Of a DNA stretch of 64,000 nucleotides, positions 20,635 to 32,600 are shown one piece after another (positions within the stretch are counted from its first letter, which is position 1; every line of letters begins with the position of its first letter). This stretch comes from Pyxicephalus adspersus (taxonomy: Eukaryota; Chordata; Amphibia; Anura; Pyxicephalidae). Below the pieces are notes generated by a model. That model was given only the letters and a program-made list of their open reading frames with translations, was not told where the DNA came from and made no database searches. Both the position numbers and the translations under genes were made by a program. Location: contig NC_092859.1 in the NCBI RefSeq assembly GCF_032062135.1, positions 127,083,437 to 127,147,436 on the forward strand. Direction: 5' to 3'.

Positions 20635-23600
20635 GCAAGTGATTATCCTTTGTTCTTTTATAATTTAATATGTGCACATAATGTCTATTGCTATTTATTA
20701 GATGTAATACAGTATGCAACAATTTCCTATTCGTCCACTGTAAAATTATATAGTAGTATTATAGAAAAAAGCCCAGCGTGTAGTTGTCCAGCTGAGCTAC
20801 AGTACCGTCCATTGTTTGGGACAATTAAAGTGCCAATTCCATACATTTTAGTTTTACCATGTAGAAATGACAACAGGTTTCATACATAGTCCTCTCCATT
20901 TCAGGGCACCATAATGATTAGAAACAAAGTACAGGTAGTCCCCGGGTTACATATGAGATAGGGACTGTAGGTTTGTTCCTAAGTTGAATTTGTTTGTAAG
21001 TCAGAACAGGTACATTATTTTAATAAATGCAATTAGGACAGATGTTTGTCTCAACATATTATTAGGCAGCACGGTGTCAGTTACTGTATAAAATCCTCAC
21101 TGTGAGTTAATCACAAACAAAGCAAAAAAAAAAAAAAATTTATGGAGCCTAGACATTCATTAACTTCTGGAGCAAAAAGAAACAACAGCAGAGTTTGTCT
21201 TGGTCATTAAAGAGTTACAAGAGGTTGCAGAAGAGCTCAGTCTTAGCTGTGTTTAGCAAATAAATTCTTCTGCAAGTCATGCAAACCACCCCCAGTCCTG
21301 CACACAGCAAGCAAGGAAGCGCCATTTGTTTCCAGGTGTCATCCTTATGTGGGATGTCCTTAACCTGGGTACTACATGTAATTGTAAGTATATTAAAGCA
21401 GTCATGTTTAGTACTTTGTTGCATATCCCTTGCATGCATTGACGGCTTCATGGACTTCACCAGGTTCTGTCATATCTGAGGATGCTCTGCCAAGCTTCTA
21501 CAGAGCCCCTGCTTGTCCTGGGCGTGTTGTACTTTGAGTTTCTTTTACAGCATAAAGAAGCCATGCTCTGGTAAATTTAGGTCAGGTGACAGGCTTGGCC
21601 CAGTTGGCTTTGAGAAACTCCTATATAGCCTTATCAGTATGACTGGGATCAATATCTTGATGAAGGAGAATGAAGGAAGAGGATGAAGCACCATTCAATG
21701 AGTTTGGAGGTATTTACTGGAACATAAACAGGCCCAGGCATCCCTGACAAATATCCTAAATCTCATATGAACGAATATTTATTTGTTTTATTCTATGCTA
21801 TGCAGGCCCTGCTTCTCTAAAAACTGTGTTAGCTTGCTGTGTTGCTAAATAAAAGTGGGAGGGCAAAGCTTCTAGGTGTTCTTTTTCTGTGTATGGTTTA
21901 TGACTGCCAATACCAGTTCAGCCTGCCCCATTACAATTGGAAATATACACATTTACTTATGTAATTTAGTACTTATAAAAAGTCACAATGTAAATGACTG
22001 GATACGGAAATTGTTCTCTGTGGCATATTTCCAAGTTTACAGTCTGAATGATTTTATTCCTTTAAAACACCCATTTATTTTTGACAGACTTGTATGTGCT
22101 TCTAGTTTCCTCCCTACCCTGCAGGGTTCTCCTTGGTGCTCCAGGTCTCATACACTGAGCCAGTACAATGACATTCATGTTTTACTGTAATGCTACATCT
22201 GTGATTGCATGTAACACTTTTTTATTAAGTTTTTGGTACAACAGATTCCGTTTTAGATTAGGATTCAAGTAGGAACATCTTTAGGAGCTGCTGAAAAAGG
22301 GAAGAACAGGTGTTAAGTTAAACTTGTGTTACCTCTCTACAGCTAAACAATCATGTTCATGGGTGACTTGGGTTGTTTTCTAATTACTTAGGTAATGTGT
22401 AATAGTAAATGTTCTGTTTCAAAGCACTGCTAAAATCAAGGCACGGTTTGATTGTTATCCTGATATGTGCTGGGTTGTAGCCAGCATTGCATATGCACTT
22501 ACCTCTCTATCCTTTCATGACATATCTTTCAGTCATATAGCTGCTGCTTGATTAATTATTTATTTGGTACATTGTTTTTATTTCTTCTACTTTTGTTCAC
22601 AATTCAAAAGGGATTTTCCATTTCAGAATCCTCAATTTAATTGGTCTGCATAGCACTTGGTTTTGGACCAGACAGGGGCCACTGTTTCCTAGCCATGTTC
22701 CTAAAGAGTTAATTATGATTGTTCAATTTAGTATCTTGTCAGTGCTTTGAATCCGGGTATGTAGACACTAGATTATAGTTACGATCATTTGTTTAGGGTG
22801 AACTTGTATAGTAGCCCCCTAATGTCGTTTATCAGTCTGTCCTGGGCTGGCGCTCAATGAACAACCAAGCACAGACAACCTCTGTATTTTCTTATGGGAG
22901 TGCAATAGGAAGCAACTCGATCGTCCTCCTGTATATTTATAACTGAACAGCCTGTGCATACAAAACTCATTTTTTCTAGAGTCGCTGGAAAGTTTATTGT
23001 CAGCAACAATAATGCGTTGTGTGTTCAGGACTTTTACGTTATTGTTAGAAATGTGTGTTAACTTTATGAACCTTTTTTTATACTATATCTTTAAACATTT
23101 TAATGTCATATCTGACAACGGTAGCAGAGCACAGGGCTTTCCTAAAAAGAGAGCACAGCAGCGGTTACTTCAAACAAGGATTTCCTACATTTACATTTTT
23201 AGAATACATTTTTTCCAGCTTTAAAGCTTACGTAATATTTTCAATATGAATTCTTTTTATTGTAACAAGCATGTGTTTTCTGTCTTTAGGGTTCAGATAT
23301 AGAGACACTGCACTCAGAAACTGGAGAAGCTAACCTTCATTTAGAACACAGTACAACCTTTGTAGAAGATCTACAGCCATTTTCCCCGGCAGAGATATCA
23401 GGTAATAGAAAATTATTAAAAGTATAAATCAAGAAAAATCATATGATCAGTCAGTGGTCAATTGTCTCTTTTTTAATCATGTATAGATACATTCATCAAT
23501 GAGGATTCTGCTGTAGAAAGTATAAAGTCAGAAGAACATCTGCTGCCTGGGGAGGTATGTATGTGTTATAAAGACATATCTATTGCTAAATAATACTGTC

Positions 23601-26600
23601 ATGTGACTGAATCTACCAGCATATGGGTATGTGTTGGTCCATAAATATACAAGAATTGTAATATACAATACCGTTTTCTAGAACTGCAAGACAACAAAGT
23701 GTGTTTTATATCAGAGGTTGGTAGGCTTGCCTATACCCATCAGACTATGTGGTCTGTGTCTAAAACGTTTATAATTTTTCATGTAAAAACATAAAACTCA
23801 GTATCATTGCACAATTAAATATCATTCAATGTATTGAAAACATAAATATTTTTGTCAGGTGCACCCTTTTATTAGTGCTACAGTTATATATAATCAAAAA
23901 TTGTTTTGCTTTAGGCCTCTTGGATAAGGAAACACTGACTATGGATATTCCTAATACTAATGTACCAGTTACTAAGTTTCCAATATTATCAAATAAACAA
24001 ATTGCCAATAAATGTATCTCCCATAAATGTATCTATCATTTGTGAGAATTTGATTGAGATATATATATATATATATATAAAGGTTGCCCACACAAACTTG
24101 GATTTTATCATTAGGCGTAGTTTTTTTGTAAACTTTCAGCTGACCCCATTATTATTATTATTATTAAACAGTGTTTATATAGCGCTTATTATGCATCCCA
24201 TTACCTTTTTGCTGCTTTGTATATTTGCCCATACTACTTCATTTTTTAGAGCTATAGTGTATTTAATGATCTGTAAACTTGGCTTTTTCTAAAAGCTGCC
24301 CCCCCCCCCATTTACAATTCTAATTGTATGTTAGTGTCACACTATTCTCCTATGACTATTTGGCACTTTCATACATCCCAGGTTTTCCTGTTGAAAGTAG
24401 TGTTTTAGGTGACCGATATCCTGCTTTATTTCTGCTTTAATTTGTCCACTGTGGCAACTGATCACCTGTCTGAGATCCAGTTATTTTATATTTGCAGTCT
24501 TTCAACAATGTAGTTTTTAGCACAGTTAATTATTTGGCTTACTTTTAGACTATAGATCCATTTGAAACTACCTTCTAATCATTTATGAATTTCTTTCACA
24601 ATGAAAGGTCAAATAAAATTTAATGTGCTGGAGGTTTTCACCCCAGATTTTTGTGAATTCGCAAGACACAATCAGGAATAACACATAGACATGTGCTGGC
24701 TTGAATCAGATCTGTTAGTCCAATATTCAGTGTGTGGGACTGCAGGAAGCTTTGTGTAACATGATAAGGCAAGCTGTACGTTCTTGGAAAGTAAAGCCGA
24801 GAATTTTCTATTGCTATAAAGCTCCATTCAGCACTCATTTGAGTTGTTAACTCTTAGTTTTTTTGCAACATCTGTCTCTGCCCTCTAACCTTGCTGTATG
24901 TTTTCTTCTCTGCTAAGCCTGCCATATGTTTGTACTATGTGTTTTTCTACATTAACTAGGTTAATCACTTCATGACAACCTTGAAATGATTAAAGACTGC
25001 TGAAGTTCTGCATAACATACACACAGAGTGCCTAAACTATTTGCCTTGCAGAGAAATATAACACATCTTTGTGCTGTGTTGGGGAGGTACGATTGGCTTG
25101 TTTCCTTCAAGTTTACTGACTGTAAGAGTGACCCAATGGAAATAGCTGGGTATAATAACTGGGTCAGTAACAAAACAAGTTCATTATCATAATATAAATG
25201 CTAACAGTAAGAAAGGTATTGAATATGATTCACAGTGCTGGGAACAGACCTTTCCACTCCACCCCCATTTAGAGCAGAAAACATCCTAAAATGCTTGTAT
25301 TCTGGAAAACTGTCACCAGTATCTCCATGGTTCTAGACACAACCATATCCGTTATATGATAATATTGTGAAATTGTAATAATCCCAACATTGCAAATGTA
25401 TTGAACATTATTTTCATGGTAAAATGGTAAAATGATCATATATTATTCCGTACCTGAGTTCTATTATTTAATATTACACTCCCAGCAACAGCATACTGTA
25501 ATTGTGTGAGAAAATTATCCTGTTGGTCACTTCTTGAAGGATATAAATTATTGTCCCTCTATTTTGATAGAAGTGACCTAAAGAACTGTGAGACTAAACA
25601 TACGTATGGTGTTTTCTTTGTCTGTCACTGCACAAATGTGGTGGGAGTAGAATACAATGAATAAACTTTCTTTCTCTGAACTAAATATATATATTTCAAA
25701 CATGGATTAACTGATAAATCAGAATTCTATCAAATTTGTGAATATGAGATTGACTTAATTTGTTATAATCCTAAAGTCCTTCTAAAGGAAGCCGCACGGC
25801 AAAATGCGTCAAGTGCAGGTCACATTAAAATCTCAAGAGAATTTCATAAATTAGAGAAAAATCTGTTGTAATTTATTTATTGTATTGTTGATTATGATGT
25901 ATTAATTGAGAAAATGTTTTTAACATTCAAATGAATTTTTATATCAAGAATGTTTAAGGTTAATAAATATTGCAATTTTAGAGAAGAAGATTACTTTTAG
26001 GTACCAAAAAAGTCCCTAATGAGGATTTATAGTGTATAATTGTGATTATCGGGACCTGGTAGCATAATCATATCCCCCATTCAATTAATTACTCATTCTA
26101 TTATTTTTAACAAAACTACTAATAAATTACTACAAATCTACTACTAATATGAGCAATATATGTTATTAAACATTCCCTGTGTTGTTCTTTTCTTATAACA
26201 CTTACTGGTAGTTCTAATGGCTGGACCCTTCCAGATTTTGGCATTCACTTGTATAACTGCTTATAAGTGAGATTGAGGATGGTATATTAGACTGGTTCAG
26301 TGCTTCCAATGTTTAGGTGTACTTTGCATTTAGTGGTCCCTTAACATTTACCAGTGAGATTGAAATGACTTCTGGAACAGCTGTAGAGATAATTTTTTTT
26401 TGTAAATATACCCTAGCTTTGAACAAATAGCCACTCTTTGCAACTCATTTGTATTTTTTTCTTTACATTTGTCAGGACTTGTCACCTGGACCTGGTGCAG
26501 TATGTGATAACTCGCATAAAATTACAGAATGTAACAGTCAGGAAGGCATTTTGGTAGAGGATGGTCATTGCGAGGCTGTCAGTGATGACTCTGACATTGT

Positions 26601-29600
26601 CACCTTGGATCCACCCAAGACAGATGAAGCTGGGACCCAAGGAGAAGAAGAAATCCCAGAGGATGTGGCTGAAAACAATGACCTTAACATGAGTTTTTCT
26701 TCAAGTAGTCAGTACACCTTCAGTCAGCCAGAAACTGGTAAGATTCTGTATGAACAAGTCATTTGTGCTTTACACAATATTAGGGCTGAACATTTCACTG
26801 TACTAGTAGTGGACAAGTTGTCATGTTTGCCACCTATTGTTTGTAGATGTAGTTACCAAATGCAATGTCAATCACCCTTTTACTTCAAAGTACATAACAC
26901 AGTTCAGGGTGCAGCTAAACTCTAACGTCAATATTTTGGCCTAGAGGGTTAAAAAATATTGAGCAGAAAATGTATGCATATTTATATTTATTGATGGACT
27001 TTGAAAATCAAAGGAAAAAAAATAGGATATAGGGGATTTCTGTTCCTGGTAAAATTGTTGCATAGACCAGTGATCTCCATGAGATCCTTTTATTAAAAAA
27101 AGGAGAAATAAAGGTAGAATATTCTCAGGTTAAGTAATTCACTTTAGGTATTTATTTTCTTACAAAATTTTTTTCTTACAAATGACATTTTTGTTTTCTT
27201 TACAAATAGGGTCCAGTGGAGAAGTGAGTAACAGACCTATATGTGAGGGCATGGCTTAGTGAATGAATGCATGTTCTTGTTTGCTACGATATATTCTAAT
27301 AGTGTGACACTGATTCAAAAGGATGCAAACCTGCTTACACAAAATAGCAATAAGCCAATTTGGCTTTTTTATTTGCTGGCTTGAGCCAGCTTGTAATGTG
27401 TCCAAGTGCTTCCTTTACACAGCAGCTTTGTCTGCTCAAATGGTATTTAGTATATTGTAGCCTGTGACCCTACAGGTAACTAGTAAAGTTATACCTAGTT
27501 GACAGAATTTTAATATAGGGTGTGTGTTTGTTTGGTACACAGAGATGACTGGAATGCATGACATTGGATAACTAGCCTAAATACAATGGCACCTGGTGAG
27601 CAGTATGAGGACAAGCTATATCTAGAAAAATATACAATAATAACAGCTTTTTTTCTATGATTTATTTTTAATAAGAAATTGACTCTATATGCATGTGGTG
27701 TACTACAAAGCTTATTGTTTTATATAACCAGTTTCTTTCGATATTGTATGTCTGACCTTTTTTTCTTGGCTCACTGACACTTTTTGATATGCACATAAAA
27801 AGGAAAAACCTGCAAAACCTGTTCCAGTAAAAGGAAATTAACCTACTTGATGCCTCCATCTAGCAACACGAGGAGGCCATGTAGACACCACCATACTATC
27901 TAAGCCCTGTAATTTCACATTTCTTCTGCAGTTTCTCCATTCACATATGATGGTGTTTTGTGAATCATGTTAAAAAGGAACAAACACAGAGCACAAAAAG
28001 AATTTAAGCATCATCAGTTTTTGGTTTGCTTACTAAAAATCTTTTCAATGTTTAATGTAATGGTGGAGGGGATACACAGTGAAACCTTACATGTTATATA
28101 AATTACCTGGTTTTAAAAAGAAGGGTGACAGTATTCTAATTGGTGGAAAGTTAGTAGCCAGTCAGGAATGGCGGTTTATGGCCTGAAGGTTATTATGCAA
28201 AATCTGCATCACTTGAGTCTGTGTGAAGAGCTAAGAAGAGGTCTGCTTGATTTTTGATTATGTGTTGCACTCTAGACTGCATTGTACAGTCACAAAATAG
28301 TAGAGGCTAAGAGTCCTAACAACAATTACGAAGGAAAGATTTCAATGCCTTATTAATAGGGGGAAAGTAAGAAAGAGATTGAAATAACTGTTAGGACCTG
28401 TGTTGAAGAGTTTGGGACTTATCTAAGGTCATCAAGATTTATTTGAAAGATGCTATTGATCTACTTTTAGGCAGCATTTGACCTGCTTTGAGAGGGTTTT
28501 GAATTCCCATAGACTGTATTGGAATGCAAAGCCCCCTTCAAGTGAACAAAAGCCAGTCAACACAGACCCTTATTTATACCTGATTGCTAAAAGTTTTAAA
28601 GAAAGAAGATGAAAGAGTAAAAGTTTTGTCAAACCACAACCATAGTATTGGGTTGAGATACCCAGTTATGATGACCAATGATTCAGGAAATTCAAGTCCC
28701 TAATGTTTTTAAAAGTGTGAGCACGGAGAAAGCTGTTGAGTTAGTTTTTTGTAGCAGGTAACATCAGGCCAATTGGCACGTTTGGGAGCGGCAGTCCTGA
28801 TACAGGTTTGTGATCAGTGGATTGATGTCCCAACCTTCTGCTTTCCTTTTTTTTTTTACAGGTAAAAGAACATCATCTCTGTACAGCTGTAAGCTTTTCA
28901 TACAGCTGAGCACAGAAAGCTTCACCTAGTGGTGACACTGTTGTCAACAGAATTTCTTCGATTTTGTTGTGTTGTCACAAGACTGTGTAAATTCTGCAAA
29001 AACCGAGAACACAGCGCACGTTTGTGCATCTGTCACTAAAAACGGTCTGACACCTGTAAAGGTTTTCTGCCCCTATTTTACCCCTTTGTGTAGTGTCATT
29101 ATTACTCTGTCTTGGCTACAAGGTGTATAGTTGCTAAAAGTACTGTGTTTTTTTCTCTCAACAGTGTATCCCTCCCAACATAGTGCAGATGATTCCAGCA
29201 ACGATGAAGCAAGTGATGATTCTGGTCCTATCTTGCGACGGCGACGTTCTAAAAGGCCAACTTTGTCTGTGTCAGAGTCTGAGATTAAGCCAACCTCTGA
29301 ACAAGCAGTCCATCCTGAGCCTAGAACACAGGCAAAAACGGGGAACAACCTAAACAAGTGCATTATTCTTGCTCTAGTCATAGCTGTGAGCATGGGCTTT
29401 GGACATTTCTATGGTAAATATTTAAAATTGAACTCCAGTTTTCACTTTTGCTGCATAATCCCCCCTAATCCCTTGGGTCATTTTTTTTTTTTTTTAAAAC
29501 ACCACTTGCATACTTTTTTTTCCTGCAATCATTCAGTCAGTCTGGTGACCTCATGGGACCTCCATGGGCAACACTCAGACCCTTTGCAGTGAGACCCTAG

Positions 29601-32600
29601 GCTGCCTGATAATGCAGCCCCAATGGTTATGTCTGTGATAGCCTGGGCTTACAGGATGTGGGTTGAATGATGCAGGATGCTGTGCAGCCTGTAAAATACT
29701 GAAGCCACAGAAGTGTAGTGTTCGTCCACATTTTTTTAATGCAGGAGTGGGCCTATAAATAAAAACAAAGTACTGGAGATGTAAGATTGGCACAAGATGT
29801 TATCATATCCTTAGAAGAATAGGCTACCAATGCTTACCTCCTGAAAATTCTGTCTAGATTTGTTACATTCTCAGGTACTTATACAGAACAAAACAAAATA
29901 TCTGGTCTTCCTATTTATTCTAGGTCAGTGAATCATGACGTGGAATATGGACTGGTTAATATGTAACCAATTAAAGCGCTGCTGGAATCCTGTGAGCTGT
30001 GTAAATATTTAGGCCAGGTCAGCCAAGAATAGAAGAAACATATCAGCATTTATGATGCGTCCATTGTTCTTTCATGATAGTTGCTTTTTATTATTGGAAT
30101 TCATTTTATGTTTAAAGGCATGTTTCAACTAGTCTTTAAGTATATGTTGGCTAAAGACGCCTTTTCTTTTAAAGGTACTGTTCAGATACTGGAGCGTCAG
30201 AAATTTGTGGAAAAAATTCATGAAAATGAGCTAAATTACATGAAGGATGATTTGGTTCAGTGTCAAAAGGAACAAGAATTGACAGAAGAGCAGAAAGTGA
30301 GTCCAGATAAAAATATATTGCATTTATAACACTGGGGAACATTTTTGAACACATTTTTTGTTCACTTAAATTTTTAAGCTTATTTACTCTAAAATAGGTA
30401 TGGTGATTCTGAAAGTGCAGTTAGTTTTCTTCTATCATGTCAGGTTTTTTCTCTACCGCTTATATTAATGCGATTTCTGTAGCGGGGATTTGTATAGGCT
30501 ATTCATTTACACGCAAGACAGTGTGGTCAGAGGTTGTACGCTGCTCTACGTAGTGAATGGGCAAAATTTATTTTTCTACTTACACACGTATTTCCTTTCT
30601 TTCAGATCATGTCCGGCTCGTCGTAAGTGCCTAAACAACCCTGATTCATTTTGTTGTATCTGTGGCAGTTTCATCATTCCCAGTCAAAGGGTGAACATCA
30701 GCACATTTGTAGAGCAAGCCTATTTGGCATATTTCAATGGTAAACTTGGTGATCAAGATAAGTCTTGGGCCTCTCATAAAGTGTGCAAACAGTGTGTCAA
30801 GGGTTTACGGATGTGGACAAAGGTAACACGTGATAAGATGCCATTTGGTATACCTATGGTTTGGCGAGAGCCAGGAGATTACTTCTGTGACTGTTACTTT
30901 TGTATAGTGAAAACGTCGGGATATAACAAGAAAAATAAATGTAACATAGAGTATCCTAGTCTACCATCGGCTATACGCCCGGTGGGTCATTCAGATGAAA
31001 TCCCAGTGCTGGTTTTCGTTACTCTACCCTCTCTTGAAGAACATGATTATAATTATGAACTAGGTGACAACAATGATGAAGAGTTTGAAATTGAAGAGGA
31101 CTCTGTTTGTAAGGGATTTGATTAGCATGAGTTGAGTGATTTAGCATGCGATTTGGGACTATCAAAGAAGGCTTCAGAACTCCTAGCATCAAGACTGCGT
31201 GGGAAAAACTTAATTGAAAAAGGTATCGTACTTTCGAACCAGAGAAATTGCATTTCTGCTGTACTTTGGGACTGACAGTGGCTTTGTGTATTGCCATAAC
31301 ATACCTGGTTTAATTGGAGGTATTGGGAATTCCAATCTATAACTCAACTGAATGGTGACTATTCATCGATAGCGCAAAGCTTAGCTTAAAGTGTGTCCTC
31401 CTTCACAATGGCGATATGTTTGGGTCAGTCCCAATTGGCCATTCAGATTTTTTTGTTAAGAAAATTTGTTAATATGGAGACATAAAGAGAGTCATTGAGG
31501 TGTTGCAATATCACCAACAAAATTCGCTCATCTGTGTTGGACTTAAAATGGTATGCTTCCTTCTTGGTCAGCATTGCGGATACGCCAAGTATTCCTGTTA
31601 TCTGTGCATGAGGGACAGCAGAGTTCATGAGAGACATTGGGTGGAAAGGAATTGGCGTCCAAGATATGCCCTAAAACCAGGTGATCCAAACATTCTACAT
31701 GAGCCACTTGTTGATAGAAAGAATATTATATTCCCACCTCTTCAGATGAAACTTAATGTCTGATAAAGCAGTTCGTGAAAGCTTTGCCAACTGAAGGAGA
31801 CGTTTCAAGTACATCATTTTGGCATTTCCTAGCCTGTCATTTCAAAAAATAAAGGTGTGTTTGATGGTCAACAGATTTGGCAGCTCATCAAAGATGAACA
31901 TTTCATTAGCACAATTTCAGAAGTCGAAAAGAATGCTTGGTTATCATTTAAAGCCATTGTCAAGAACTTTCTTGAAAACACACGAGCAAATAATTATACA
32001 GAAACTCTTGGAGAGCTACAAAATGCTTGGTTGCAATATCAGCATCAAGGTGCATTTTCTGCATAGCCATCTTTCTAACTTCCCGGAAAACCTTGGTGCA
32101 GTCAGTTATGAGCAAGGTGAACGAGTTCACCAAGATTTGAAGGTCATGGAAGGAGGGTATCAGGGTAGATGGGATGTACATATGATGGCTGACTATTGTT
32201 GGAGCATCCGGCAGTATTGTCCTAACACTGAACACTACAGGAAAAGCTATAAGCGTAAATTTTTACCTTAACCGCTTACCCGAATTATTTTCAAATGTAT
32301 CACTGTCTATGACAAAAAAATGTCATAGAAAAACAATAAATCCTTTGTATGAACAAAAGAAATTTAAATAAACAGTACATTCAAGTTGTTTTTTCATTAT
32401 TTTTTCATTGTATGTAAAATTTGTTTTTTTAAAAAATGCAGGGTACCCTGTATCATAAAAACTGGATGGGATAGCAAAAAAACTGGGGTCATTTCTGGAT
32501 TCACCACCCACAAATTAGTAAAAAACAAGTAAGATCTAACTCAACAAAAAATGCGTTCCCCAGTGTTATGTGACCATTTTTTTTGTTTTCACTTCAGGGG

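Noticed and set aside
26738..26925. Extension of CCPG1 exon 4 past GTAAGA
   Set aside because: The conserved protein stops at QPET and resumes with [10 protein letters not shown] at 29165; the extension is intron.
29073..29393. A 106-codon minus-strand frame
   Set aside because: It is the antisense shadow of CCPG1 exon 5.
30490..31125. A 211-codon plus-strand frame that could be an extra CCPG1 exon
   Set aside because: It lies between the inverted ends of a transposon and has homologous, equally broken sequence at 39744-40470. The CCPG1 coding frame runs from exon 6 (30296) to exon 7 (33132) without it.
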